A stretch of 48,857 nt of DNA from the NCBI GenBank assembly GCA_000697335.1, contig JNEM01015939.1, positions 1-48,857 of the forward strand, written 5' to 3'. A program made the translations under genes and the position numbers. The DNA comes from Conidiobolus incongruus B7586 (lineage: Eukaryota; Entomophthoromycota; Entomophthoromycetes; Entomophthorales; Conidiobolaceae). Shown here in pieces: positions 1-13,293 of the stretch. Numbering within the stretch: the stretch's first letter is position 1; every line of letters begins with the position of its first letter. The notes below the pieces were generated by a model, which had not been told where the DNA came from, ran no database searches, and worked only from the letters and a program-made list of their open reading frames with translations.

Positions 1-1088
1 TTAATATTTTTAATTATTGTAGTTTTAATCTATAATATTAACGGTTGGTTTTATTTTTATGATGATATATTTTCATAAGTGTATATGATTTTCTTTATAT
101 TTTATCTTTTTTAAAATATTTTTAAGTGTTAACAGGTATAAATACCATTAATTTATAAATATTTCAGATTCATTGAAAATAAAATATTATTTTGAACTTT
201 ATTAACAAAGATAAAAATACTATATTAAAGTGTAAATTAAAAAATACTGAGTTTTGATATTAAGTATCAGATTGGTGTTTTCTATATATAGAACTTAGCT
301 TAACATCAAAATTAACTTTTTTAAATAATTTTAATTAATATTTTGTTATTAAAATACAATTTGAAAAAAAATTTAAATATCAAAAATTATTTTGAAATCA
401 TTAAATTATCAGAATTTTTCATTACAAACGTTTACAAATTATCATTAATTCAGCGAAAAAATGTAAATAATATAAATAAGAGGATATTAAACCTTTGGCT
501 AAATATAAATATAATTCGATTTTTCATTTATTCTAATAATTATCTTTAGAACATTTATTTTTAAATAAATTCTAATTAATCTATAAAATATTATATATAC
601 AAATATATTATATTGAATAATATCAATCTTTAATTATTAAACTTCAGACCCATTTAAATGATATTAATTGTATATTAAGACAACAACTTATTTAACCTAG
701 TTATAATATAATAGTCTAGTATATTTTTTTCGTTCAATTATAAATAAAAAACAAATTAAATATCAAAAAATACCAAATATCTTAAATTATAAAGTTATTA
801 GGATAATGGAATATTAATTTTAAATATTAATTAAATTAACTTCAATATAAACCAATCTTCTCTGATAAATATATATATATATATAATATTATAACTTAAT
901 AAAAGCTTATATAAGACTAAAATAAATATAAAACAATAAATATTTAAGTTAAAAATAAAATAATATTTCTATATAAATTACTATTAACAGATGATAAACC
1001 TTTTATATTTTTCTTTATTAGAATATAAAATATTATACTATATAAATATATAGTTTTTTATATACTATAATATGAAATAATTTATTAA

Positions 1089-1108
1089 ATATATATATAT
1101 ATATATAT
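1089..1108. repeat. (AT)10 microsatellite
   Basis: Uninterrupted AT dinucleotide run of 20 bases in the first spacer. A similar run lies at 1551-1570. Confidence 0.9.
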
Positions 1109-1550
1109 TATTGATATATTTTTTCCTTTCTATTTATATTAAAAAACATTATTAAATTAAATAGTTTATTTATATATATCTTTAAATTCTTATTTTTAAT
1201 AAAATTCAAACAAATATTTTAATTAAAAACTTTTATATAAATAAGATTAAAGCTATAGAATATATAGTTATTAAGAGTGATGAGGGAAAGTTATCATATC
1301 GAATATCTTTATATTAAATTTCAAACCATATAATTTAAATAGCTTTGGTCTATAGTCGAACAAGCTTTCAAAGATAGTTATTTAAAATAAATTTACTTAG
1401 TCTATAAAATATAGAATTTCAGTCTTTAATAAAAATTTGGAGTTTATAGTGAAGGGTTTACCAAAAATAATGCAAAATATTAATAATATTTAAAAATATA
1501 AACTGAATATTATTTATATACTTGTATAGTTTATTAATTAGGAAATATAA

Positions 1551-1570
1551 ATATATATATATATATATAT
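1551..1570. repeat. (AT)10 microsatellite
   Basis: Uninterrupted AT dinucleotide run of 20 bases. Several such runs sit in the spacers and none in exons. Confidence 0.9.
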
Positions 1571-3236
1571 TTTATTATTAAAAATTATTTTTCCTAGTAT
1601 TTAAATCAATTAAACTATTAATGTAATTTTCTTGAAATTATTTCAAAATAATAGCTTTTTAAAATTTATAGCAATTATGATAAATTAATATTTGGTATTA
1701 ATAATAAAAGATTATATTAAAAAGTATACTATATAGTTATATATTACCTGATAATAAAGGGAATTTATAAAATTATTGTTTTAAGATAATTTTAATTTAA
1801 TCATATTTAAGAAATAATATTATCTATTTATAATCATGAATAATAAAGGAAAATAATGACTCATTAATTCAAAAAAAGTAATTTTTAATTTCATTGAATC
1901 TATTAATGATTTAAAATAAATTGAATATATGATATAAAGTTATAATTGAATATTTTTTATTTTAACTTATTATACATAAATAAGGTAGTATATTTTGTTT
2001 AATTTGATCTTAGTCGGTTATATTATATGATTTATTGAAATTTTAAATACTTTGTTATATATAAATAATATTTAATATATAAAAGATAAAGATTTGAAAT
2101 ATTAAATTTGAAATTAAATATAAGATTTCAAAAAACGAAAAAATTCATTATATTTAAATAATTTTGGATTATAACTTGATTAATCCAATATTCATTATAT
2201 GTTTAAAAAGAGTATATAATATTTATATACATAACTTGTTGAATATTTTAATCTTAATATACTTTTTTATAAATAAGATAATTTTTAAATTGATATAGAT
2301 TTCAATAAAGGTAATCTAAACAAAAAATACTAGCAAATATTTAATTAATTAAAAAATAATTATCAGAATGAATTATATAATTGTTAAATTTAGAATACCA
2401 ATTTGATATGTAAGATAAAAGCTAGATGAAAAACTAGAAAAAATATCTAGGTTATTAAGAATATTATTAATAGATATCAAGTGAATTTAATTTTGAAAAA
2501 ACAATTAACTATAATTCAATATTTAATTTATTATTTTGAATCATGAAATAAATAATTGATTTTGAATTGAATATATAAAATATATATTGAATAAGATCAA
2601 GAATAAAATTCTAAATCTCAAAATATTTTGATGATCATAAGGATTAGGATGAATGATTTAGCATATATATAGTACTATTCTATATCTGATATATTTATTC
2701 CAACATCTAATTGAATAAATTCAAGCTATCAATATGATAACTTAGATTCTGATATTTTACACATTATTGTGGGGTGTAAATAATCGTATAATGAGTTATT
2801 TTGCATCATTTAATAATTATATCAAACCATTTTAATATTAATGAATATCATTTGATTATACTCATAAAGATACTATAACATTAAATATTTAGTACTTAAT
2901 ATATTTCTAGCTAAAAATTAAAAATTATAATTTACCAAAATGTAAAGTAATGAAATAATGAAATATTGATATTGTGATAAATTAGATCTGCTGAGTTACT
3001 AAATATAACTTTATTGAGGCTTAATTGAACCCTTTTCTGTAATTTTTTGTATTTCAATCAACTTTTGAAAGATATTTTGTAAGGAAAAAGAACAATTTCA
3101 GATTTGATTAATACATCCCATAAACATGAATTTTAATTTGATCCAAAATAAATTGAATCATTACAAGATATATTATTTTTCAATTTTAAATAATTTAAAA
3201 CCTCAACAACCAATCAATAAATTACAGTATAATTCT

Positions 3237-5011
3237 ATGACAGATAATCAAGGAAATAAAAAATTCAAAAAATTCAAATTGGATATCGCTCCAGATGTAG
3301 ATTTAGAGGTAAAATTCAATTTAAGTAATGTTTAATATTATATTAATATTGATTTAGGACGATTCACCATTTGCTAACCTTTATACAGAAGGAACAACAA
3401 AAGAAATTGAAGTGAATTTACCCTATGATAGAATGGTTGCTTTGCCAAAGATGGAAGTACCTAACCCTTTGTTAAGGACTAATGATTCGAAAGGTCTTAA
3501 TTTACCTTCAGGTAATTTGAAAATACTACATAGGCTTTATAATAAATTCTAAATAATATTTAAAAATAGGCCATGTCGACCAACAACATTACAACGATCA
3601 TATATTCGCGCAACAGGAACGCACTTTCAAAGTGTATGGATACGCTCAAGATCCCTCATTGACCACATATGACCAAAATGGAAATCTAGGAGGTGGTATA
3701 AATGGCACGGGGTACGTTGGAGATTTAGCAAAAGCCGAAGAATTTGGTGGAGTGACCACTTTTGACAATTTACCAAAGAAAATTAAAAATATGCCAAAGC
3801 CTAAGAGACAACCCAAAGGTGATCCAAGTATTTTAGATGGAGAAGGTGCTTATTTAGGACCTTGGGCAAGTTATGAAGAGCCTGAGAAGGACAAACCTGA
3901 GGAAGAAATACTTCCTGTCGCACCTACTCAGACTGAGCCTAAGATACATAAGCCTATCGATCATTCGCTCGAAGGCAAGGAGACTTCAACCTTTCATGGA
4001 TCAAGTGAGTTTGATTATTTGGGTCGTACTTACATGCACGTACCCAGAGATTTGGATATCAATTTATTAGGTACACCAGGCGAGCAGAAGTGCTTCTTAC
4101 CTAAAGCTCAAATTCACACTTGGGAAGGTCACGAAAAAGGAGTTAGCAAACTTGAATTCTTTCCAGGGAGCGGTCACTTACTCCTCTCTTGTGGTATGGA
4201 TGGTCTCGCAAAATTATGGGATGTTTATCATGATCGCGAGTTATTGCGCAGTTACAAAGGTCATACTAAAGCTATTCGAGATATCAAATTCAATAACGAT
4301 GGTACACGTTTCCTCACAGCTGGTTACGATCGTTTTCTCAAACTCTGGGACACAGAAACTGGTAAATGTCTCAAATCCATCAATGTTGGCAAGATTCCCT
4401 ATTGTGCCACATTCCATCCTAGTCCAGATCGCCAGCATTTAGTACTTGCTGGTTGCAGTGATAAGAAGATTATTCAATACGATCTCAACACTGGAGAAGT
4501 GATCCAAGAATATGATCAACATTTGGGTGGTGTTAACAGTATTACCTTTATTGATGACAATCGCAGATTCGTAAGCACATCCGATGATAAGACCTTAAGA
4601 GTGTGGGAATTTGATATTCCAGTTGTGATTAAATATATTGCTGAACCATATATGCACTCAATGCCAGCTGTTTCCAAACATCCTAGCAACAAGTATTTAG
4701 CTTGTCAATCTCTTGACAACCAAATTCTTATTTATACAGCAACCGATCGCGTTAAACAAAACAACAAGAAATCGTTCAAAGGACATATTACTTCTGGGTT
4801 CGCATGTCAGCCTAACTTTTCACCTGATGGTAAATACTTGATCTCGGGAGATGCGGGTGGCAACTTATGGATATGGGACTGGCAAACCACCCGTATTTTG
4901 AAAAAAATTAAAGCTCACGATAATGTACTTATCACCTGTGCTTGGCACCCTCAAGAAACCAGTAAAGTGGCTACTGGTAGTTGGGATGGTACCATTAAAT
5001 ATTGGGATTAA
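3237..5011 (+). CDS. CDC40: Pre-mRNA-processing factor 17 (Prp17/CDC40), WD40 splicing factor
   Basis: Second-step splicing factor of the spliceosome in the nucleus. Exons 3237-3308, 3358-3511 and 3570-5011 join in phase to 555 aa; the introns are 49 and 58 nt. The N-terminal half has the family landmarks: an APDV motif near residue 17, QQERTFKVYGYAQDPSL near residue 90, then FLGPWA-type sequence (YLGPWASYEEPEKDKPEEE) and a DYLGRTYMHVP-type box. The C-terminal half is a seven-bladed WD40 propeller, beginning IHTWEGHEKGVSKLEFFPGS and ending GSWDGTIKYWD, very close to human CDC40. An in-frame ATG at 3126 would add 37 residues, but that stretch is AT-rich and low in complexity and ends like a splice acceptor (ATTACAG at 3221-3227), so 3237 is preferred. 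The gene is convergent with striatin. Confidence 0.95.
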
Positions 5012-5468
5012 TTTGATATTAATTTATTGTAATTTGTATAAAAATCTACTAAATAGAATGAATTATTCATTTCAATTTTCATTCATAATTTAATTTTAAA
5101 TATTATAATAAAATATCATCAATTTGATCAATTATTAAATTTATTAATTTGGTAAATATAATTAAATCCTGATTGAAGTTCTATATGTTTAAAGCATTTT
5201 AAACTACAACTATAATAAGGAGATATGTATGAATTTTAAAGCTAAATCGTTTTTGACTTAAGAATTAAATATTATGAATTTTGAATAGTTTGATTCAATA
5301 TGATTTCGAACATTATTTTAAATGAAGGATGCCATATATTAAATTTCCAACTGGGAAAATGACTTTCCAAAAATAAAAGATTTAAGTCTTAAGAAAATTA
5401 TGAATATAAAATTTAAATAAATATCATATAGTTGAGTAACTGATTTAATTTCCCTAATAAAAACAAGT
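5012..5468. other. Convergent 3' spacer
   Basis: A 457-base AT-rich stretch between the stop codons of PRP17 (+) and striatin (-). It presumably holds both 3' ends. No gene seen. Confidence 0.6.
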
Positions 5469-8400
5469 CTAATTACAAGTATACATCTTAATACCACTGT
5501 CTGCACCGCATGATGCTAACCAATTGTAAGAGCGATGGAATTTTACGCCGTAGACAGCTTCGGAAGTTTTGGACCTGTGGGAACTAAATTCTTGCACACA
5601 GCTATGATTGGTTAAATCCCACCACCTTATCGATGCATCATGACCTAATATTGGGATTAGTAAGTGATTATTTTTAATTGTCAAAATTCTTTACCTCCTG
5701 ATACAATCGTTAACCCATTATTGCTGACGTCTAAACTGGAAATCGCATCTAAATGAGCTACCATCGAATGATTACATTTACCTATAATATAATTTAGTCA
5801 AATTTTTACATAAAAAAAGTAATGAAAATACCCGTATTGATATCGTAGAATCTAATATAATGATCCTCGTGACCCGATACCAGTGTAGGTATCGTAGGAT
5901 GGGCTACCAAACAACTAATTTGTGTATTTGGAGTACCATCGTAGCTCTGGTCACTCTCAAATTTGAGAATAACTTTACCAGTTTCGATATCGATCATTTG
6001 GATTTGGGAGTTTTGATAACTTATAAATAATTTCGAATTGTCAACATGATTGAAATCGATTGCTGTCGGATTGATATTGGGTTGAGAGTACTTGAAGGTT
6101 TGGAGTAATGGGTTAGAGTTTTCAGTATCCCAGAGTTTTACGGTACCATCAGCTGCTGCTGATGCGAGTAGGATTTTGTCTCCTGTGGAGATTTTAGTGT
6201 TGAGTTTTATATTCCAAACAACATCAGTATGTCCTTCAAATGATGTGATATAATTTGCTTTTTCTAATTAATGACAAAATTTTGTAATTAGCTTTTAAAT
6301 TCAGAAAACGATAACTATAATAATTACCAGGATTATCCAATTGAGTACCAGATGGGAAATTAAGAGTATCCCAAACTTTGATAGTATGATCAAAGCTAGA
6401 TGAATAAATCTTATTCTGAGAGGATGAGTATACTACAGAAGTAACAGGTCCTCGATGACCTCGAGCTACTAAGATTGGATCATATTCCATTCGACTCGCT
6501 CTATATGTCAAAATATTAGAATTGATATTGAAAATTAAACTTTCAGATAAAACTTACTTTTTAGAGTTAATAGTCAAATTATGAAGATCCCAAACCTTTA
6601 ATGTACCATCCTCAGAACCTGTACATAGTACAAGATCCTGATCGTGGAAATCAAGACATCTTACGGAATCCAAATGACTAAATTATTTACATTGATAAGA
6701 TTATTTTGTGTGACAAATATTGGTATGATTTACCTTTTAAGAGTCAACTTTGGCTTCCAAAGTTGGTTAGAGTCTTCCACTTTGAGATTTAAGCTAGCAG
6801 CTGTCTATAATGTTCAAAATGTTAAATTGCTAGACTACAAGTCAGGTTATTGTAATTACTTCAGTTTCTTTGTCATCGTCGAAAATAAATTGATCATCTT
6901 TCAAATGATTGAGTTTCTGAAGGTCTTGATTATCCGGCTTGCTTCTGTGACCACTAACAGTAGCATCAGGGTTACTGAAGCCGGAAGTGTCAAGATCGAG
7001 ATCTTCTCCATCTTCTGGTGATTTGCCAAGCGCCTTAAGGATCGAGTTGAGCTTTCCTGCAGCCAGAGATCCTGAAGAGATAGTGCTGTTCTTGGAGGAA
7101 ATAGAAGAAGCTGACTCGGGTGGTGACGTTTTGACGTTTTCTGGTTGGGCATTTCTTGGGGAGTCGTTTAAATTAATATTTTCATAGGGATCCCCATCAA
7201 AATCGGATGGTGCAATGACTGTGATGCGTTTATTGCGCTTATCTTCTTGTGACATATTGTCATTCTTAACGGGGCGCGGGATGGGCTTGTTACTATCACT
7301 GGATGGACTAGCTGAGTCAACTGTAATAGTCGTGGTTGGCGTTGGCTTTTTCAAAATCATTGGAGGGTTCGTTGGGGAAGCTTGATAGGGAGGGGATGTA
7401 GAATTAAATTCAGCTCCTGAAGAAGGTCCCATTGTTTTAAAGTGAGGTTGACTTGTTGTATTCTCAGAGGGGTATAGTTTCCTTAAACTGGTGGGAGCAC
7501 TCTCTGAATTTGGAGGAGCTCTTGAAGGAGGGTCAGAGCTGGACTCTTTTGGCTCAAAATCAAGCTCTTCCCAATTCAATTCGAATTTTTTATCCACCAA
7601 ACCAGCAGAAGAAGCATTTGAATTTGCAGAATTGAAATCAGTATAAGGAAGACTATTTAATTCAGTCAAGCATCTAAAAACATCGAAAATTAAATATAAT
7701 CCATTGAATGAATAAAATCAAATTACAATTTGATAATTTCTTTGAACTTTTCCTTCTTTTGCTTATTTTTCTGAGCTGTTAAAGTCGAAGACGCTGATGA
7801 GGATGAAGATCTCGATTTGAAAATATGTTTAGCATAATTTGAAGGTGTCTTATTCACTATTCAATATCAATCAAAGTAATATTAGCATATAACAAATCCT
7901 AACCAAGTTAAATGACTACTTACACGGAGGTTTTTGATTTGGTTGATTATCACCAGTTGTAGAGCAGTTAGTATTAACATTTTCCGATTCTAAGTTAGGT
8001 TGATTATTTAAATATCGACTCCTGAAATTTAATATTATTATCAGATGTTAGATGTTGGTTTGACAATAATATAATACCTCTCTTGACGTAATGCATACTC
8101 TAGCATTTTAACCCTGCGCATTAAATCATTTCGAATATTTTCAATAGCTTTACGTTCTCCTTCTAAACATGCTATTTTGGCCTAGAAAAGTGAGATTTGG
8201 GAATTTAGAATAAGTAAAAAAAATCTGAGTGTAATTTATATATTAAAAAAGTTGGATGAATAAATTTCAAGTCTATATAACGATGTGAACAAGAAGAAAT
8301 AAATCAAACAAAATAAATATATTCTATATAAATTCTAAAAAGTAAAAATTTAATAAATGTTTATTTACCTTAAGTTCAGCTTTTTCAATTTCCCATTCAT

Positions 8401-8608
8401 TTCGTTCTCTATCAAAGTTCCTCCACTCCATCTGAAGAAAGTGTAAGACCCCACTTATCGTATACTCTGAAAACGGCTGCGATGAAATATTATGGTTTAA
8501 AGGTTGCGAATTCATATTATTCACATTGTTCATATGGTTCATCGGATTTAAGTTATTCGTATTCAAAGTTAAAGAAGGGTTTGAATTGGAACTATTGTTA
8601 GAGTTCAT
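5469..8608 (-). CDS. STRN: Striatin-family scaffold (STRIPAK complex), WD40 protein
   Basis: Scaffold and PP2A regulatory subunit of STRIPAK (fungal PRO11/Far8). Eleven exons: 8369-8608, 8078-8181, 7924-8021, 7727-7856, 6860-7673, 6734-6804, 6558-6677, 6328-6500, 5832-6263, 5695-5781 and 5469-5644. All phases close, giving 814 aa. After an Asn/Ser/Met-rich head comes the caveolin-binding and coiled-coil block, YTISGVLHFLQMEWRNFDRE from about residue 49, continuing through LEGERKAIENIRND to RRVKMLEYALRQER. This is almost the animal striatin sequence. A Ser/Pro-rich linker follows, then a WD40 propeller from about residue 490 (LTLKSHLDSVRCLDFHDQDL) to the end (CGADSGIKMYTCN). Intron 1 is 187 nt, against 50 to 67 nt for the others. 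The SIKE-like gene at 39.3 kb probably encodes a partner. Confidence 0.95.
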
Positions 8609-10541
8609 ATTTCAACCTTTAATACTATATAGTTGAAAAGTGATAATTTTGTTCAAATATTAATAGAGAACTATTAAAAAAATTAATTTTATATAATAGA
8701 CGATATATATTGACCAACTTAAATATTATATCAATAAAAAACAAGAAACAAAACAAACTAAAGAATGAATGAAATTAAATTAATTTTGGAGAATCTGATA
8801 ATTAAAAGATAAATGATGACAATAAAATAATATTGAATTTTCAATCTTTTTTTGACTCCTAATCCCCAGATTCTTTCATTTATTGAATGAATGATTTAAT
8901 CAATTATCATTTTGTTAAGATTGTAAATTCGCCACTATGTATTTATCATGTTATTAAGATTAAGTTGAGAATTAAATAAATATTAACTTGTAATTGATCC
9001 AATAATATGAATTGATAAACCCTGAAATTTTTAATCTTCATATTCAATATAATATTATTAATGACTCTATTTCATTTATATTAATAATTAAATCATTTTA
9101 AAGGATTAATATATAAACCAATTTAAATAAGATGAGATTTATTGCTGGAATCAGACTAGGTTTTATACTTTATAGTAACAAGGTACTATCAGATTACAGA
9201 TTGTTGACTGGTAAAATAATCCGAGCACTTTCAAATTAGTGTTTTTAACACGAAATGTAACATATCATCACTATCGAATTATGAACAATATTATTATTTT
9301 TATTATTTATAGTTTCTAAAATCTAAGCTTTATTATCATAAAATCAACTAATATCACTACATTTGTTCTAACGTAGAAAAAATATATCAATTCAATTAAA
9401 CACAATAAATTGGACCTCCATTTACTGACATAACGATATAAAATACAAATTATTGGATTAGATAAAATTAATACTATATAAATCAAACTAAATTTGAATT
9501 TCAAGATGATGTAGATATTTATTTCCTGAATAACCGTTTTTTCTATTTTATATTTCAGTATTACTGTGTGATTTAGTGAAAATTCGATTATATCCTTTTC
9601 ATATTTGAACAAAGATTATTTTTAATTTAATAAATCAATAGCTGATGATTTATGAAAGTTATGATGTTTAGTAAAAATATATTGCTCAAATTAGATGATA
9701 AAATTACTTCCTTTATTACCATCATATATCAGTTTCAATTTTATAGCTACTAATGTATATCTTAATTTAAGTATAACATTCTCATTAATTTATATAACTA
9801 TACTCTTTCACAATTAAAATGTAATGAAGGAGTTTTGAAATAAAATATCACCATATTGTAGATTATGAAATTTGTAATAATAATTAGATAAAATTTATAA
9901 CTTTTTCCAATATATATAAATTTATACTACTCTATTTACGATATATTTCAAATTATAAAAGTTAATTCTGATAATTTTATAGAAATAATAATGTAATCAA
10001 TTGTTTGTTACTAAGAGAATATATAAATACTTTATAAGACTCGACAGAACAATATTCAGATTAATCGTGTATTGAAGTACAATGTTACTAAAGGTTAATA
10101 TGATAATTGAGGTGATGTAAATGATGCAATATTAAATAATAATTACGAGTTATTTGGCAGTATATCAATTATTTGGAGTTCAATAATAGTTTAACACACT
10201 TTGATAGATGATAATTATAATTTTATAATAATAAAATTGATCAAATTAATGCATCTTGAAATATTCTATTATTGATAAATTCTAAAGACGAATATGCTAT
10301 ATTAAATTTTGTATTATTTTATAGTATATAACAAATCATTTTTTACCTCAAAATATTTTAATCTCAATTAAAATATTTTCAATTGATGGTTCTTAATAAG
10401 AATATCCGAAAATCTAGCTTGATTTTTATTGCACAAACTTTAAATATATGTAAGTTTATCATTTGTTTATGATGAAAATAAAGTCAATATAATAACTTTG
10501 AACAGAAAATATTGTATTGTTATAAAAACATATTAAATTAA

Positions 10542-10567
10542 TAATCAAATACTATAGTATTTGATTA
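10542..10567. repeat. 26-bp perfect palindrome
   Basis: The left half TAATCAAATACTA is followed directly by its exact reverse complement, with no spacer. The flanking bases no longer pair. Its role is unknown. Confidence 0.85.
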
Positions 10568-12693
10568 CCAAAATCATCTTTAATGTTATTCACCAACTAA
10601 TCAACAAATTCGTTTAATTGATCCAATTTTACAATATATAAATTCCCTCATTAAGGTATGCATATTCAAATTATTTAAATTATTAGAGTTTTTTGAAAAT
10701 ATGTACTTAATATAAAATGATAATATTCTATAAATACAAAGATGATCAATTTATAAATATAAATTATGTTAATGGTTAGAATAAATAGGTTGATCTAATG
10801 ATTCCTCAATTTTTCAATACTTATAAAAATTAATTTGATTCGATTTATTCTCATCTAATTCAGTGATTCAAAATAAGTTACTGTTCCTGGAATTTCGACT
10901 AGTTCTGAGCATGTCTATTAATATTTAATCAAGGCCTTGATAAGCTATTACTTTTAGCGCAGATGCTTAGATAAAACTTTATAATTTAATTTATTTTGAA
11001 ATAATACGCTCTCTAATGCACTACTGTTATCTTTAGTCGAATATAAATAAGTCTGACTATGTATTTGCTTCCAAACTACAAGGACGAATTGGAATCAAAT
11101 TGAGCAATCCTAGACATTAAGATGGAGCTGGAGAGATTGAAACCATATGAATTTTAATTGTAGTCAAGTTCTACTCTTTTTTTAAATACAAAAATAATTT
11201 TTTGACCAAAGAAAAAGCAATATCCAACTTATAAAATATATTATGTAAAAATCTCCAAAAACTAAAATAAAACCATAGAGAACTAGTACAATTCCTTAAA
11301 AACGTGTTTTTAGTTATCAACTTATATAAGATATTGGATTAAGACTCAAGCACAAGCAAAATAGCTTTTGAAACCTATTAAAATCAGTATATAAAGAAAT
11401 TATTTTTAAACTTAATTTTACAAATAAAGTATATTAAAATAAATTTGAAATCTTTCAGTTTGTCTTGAAAGAATTACATTAAATTATATTCTTTAATCAA
11501 AGGGCTGAAAAGGAAAACATAGCAAGTGAACCTTAATTAATTGTTTTGCAATAATTTTACAAGAATAAAAAATAAAATAAAATCAAGAATATGAAAATCA
11601 ATTTTATTTTAAAAAGATTATACAATAAAAATATGACAAAAATACTTGAACTTCTTATAGTTTTGTAGTAAAAATACATATTGACATATAGGTTTGAGAT
11701 AATAAGGTTATTTTGTAATTAATTTCTTATTATAGTTAACAGGGATATTATATCTAACTTAAAAAAAATACTAAAAATCAAACATTGAAAAAAAGATTAT
11801 TTTTACTGAATAACCAAAGTGTATTAAAAACAGTTAGATATTTAAGATACAATAATGAATAATGTTTAAAAAGCATAAAATAACATTTTTGCTATGTAGA
11901 GAAAAATGATACAAAATTAGGCTCAAGATTTAAAAAAGCAAATTTGAACTAATTATTATTTATTATAATTACCAAAAATATGAAGATATTTTATGTCTTC
12001 TTCAATACAATAATTAGTTAATATAAACAGCAGAACCATTGTAAGAAAAGCTTAATTATGACTGTTTTTTAGCAGAATAGAGCTTAGTAAACTTCATCTT
12101 TATATTTTAGTGCTAGTAGAAATTTAAAAAAGATAGTAAAGCTTTTGAATAAAATATGATCAAAATATGAATTTAATTATTTGACACTAATATATAAACT
12201 TTTATTCTAGTTTGTATATTGAATAATGAAAAAAATATTAAAATATATAGTTTTGAAATACTTATAATTAATTTAAAACATATTATTTCAAAAAGTAATC
12301 TATTATAAAAAGTATTAGAGAATGAAAAAGAAACTAAATATATCAGAAAGCAGGTCAAAACCTATTATACATATAAATTAAATTATTGAATAATAATATA
12401 TTTTTGTATCCTTGAACTTAATACTAATAAGGAAATCAAAAGAGCCAGTAAATATATTGTAAGTAAAAATATAAAAGCAATATTAAGACAGTCGCATTAC
12501 AAATTTATCTAAATTTTACATAATAAGACAAGAGAATACTTTTGGTACAGTGTAATTATCTCTGACAAGAATCACGGAAGAAAAAGTAGGATAATTATGA
12601 GTATTTGAATAAATGGCTTGTATTAAAGAAGACTTTCAAAAGCGCTTAATATCATGTAAAGATGGATCAAGCCATCAATACTACTATAAACAT

Positions 12694-12800
12694 ACTCCTT
12701 CGCTATCTAACGGTCGACCAAGCTAGTTCTCCAGGATTGGTGTTGGGACCTGCCCCTTGGAGTCTCTGGATTCGATACAGGACTAGGACAAGGATGATCA
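12694..12800. other. GC-rich patch with tRNA-promoter-like boxes
   Basis: A sharp GC-richer island inside a very AT-rich spacer, without an open frame on either strand. Read on the minus strand, 12701-12725 resembles a tRNA D-arm/A-box (TAGCTTGG...GTTAGATAGCG) and 12768-12778 reads GTATCGAATCC, close to a B-box. Another B-box-like hairpin with a 5-bp stem lies at 12661-12676. No acceptor stem forms, so this is not a working tRNA. It may be a decayed tRNA or tRNA-derived element, or chance. Confidence 0.3.
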
Positions 12801-13293
12801 GATTTGATCAACTTTAGACAAGTTTAATTATAAGCATGCATTCAATTCGTAATCAATATTTAATCAATATAAAATCACAAAAAATATTAATATTTAATGG
12901 AAATATAGCATATTTCGCTTATATCTATATTATAAAATTATACCCTATACACTAAAATATTAAATTAAATTAAATTAAATTATTTACAAAATTAGAAAAA
13001 ATTTAGACTATTATGAACAAAAAATCAAAATAAAAAACTAAATATAAAATTAAAATATTAATAATCCAACAATAAAAAATTTTTCACACATTTATTTTCT
13101 TTAATAATATTGTAAGCTACAAATTAAACGTCACTTTACTCAATCTTATCTTGGTGAGAGCCTATAACCCTTAATTCACTGTAAAATATTTTATTTTATA
13201 AATAACCAAGTGTTGTGATAATTAATTAACTGTTGATTTATCATTTTATTTGGTTCTTTTCCTTTTTTAAAAGCTTTTTTTTATTTTTTAAAC

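Larger units (their letters stand above)
1..3236. other. AT-rich spacer, no gene seen
   Basis: Nearly pure A+T on both strands with stop codons in every frame. It has none of the GC-richer patches that mark exons elsewhere in the window. It holds several TA runs. The last 110 bases (3126-3236) are open in the PRP17 frame but look like leader. No RNA gene or repeat family was recognised. Confidence 0.7.
8609..13293. other. Long AT-rich spacer
   Basis: A 4.7-kb stretch between the striatin start and the WDR26 gene, with no coding region. From about 11.1 to 12.65 kb the + strand is richer in A than T, which may mark decayed coding or mobile DNA, but no family can be named. It also contains a perfect palindrome (10542-10567), a 14-base palindrome (10928-10941), a GC-rich patch (12694-12800) and four TAAAT units at 12961-12980. 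Confidence 0.6.

Noticed and set aside
343-549. 68-codon open frame (+)
   Set aside because: Asn/Ile/Lys/Phe composition follows the AT background, with no exon-like GC rise, no splice context and no motif.
3126-3236. N-terminal extension of PRP17 from an upstream ATG
   Set aside because: AT-rich, low complexity and no family match; more likely leader or a 5'-UTR intron ending ATTACAG. It remains possible.
9316-9612. 98-codon open frame (-)
   Set aside because: Starts at TTG with no ATG nearby, composition like the spacer and only Ile/Leu/Phe/Tyr-rich sequence.
12173-12358. 61-codon hydrophobic frame (-)
   Set aside because: Background composition; hydrophobic residues come from T-rich codons.
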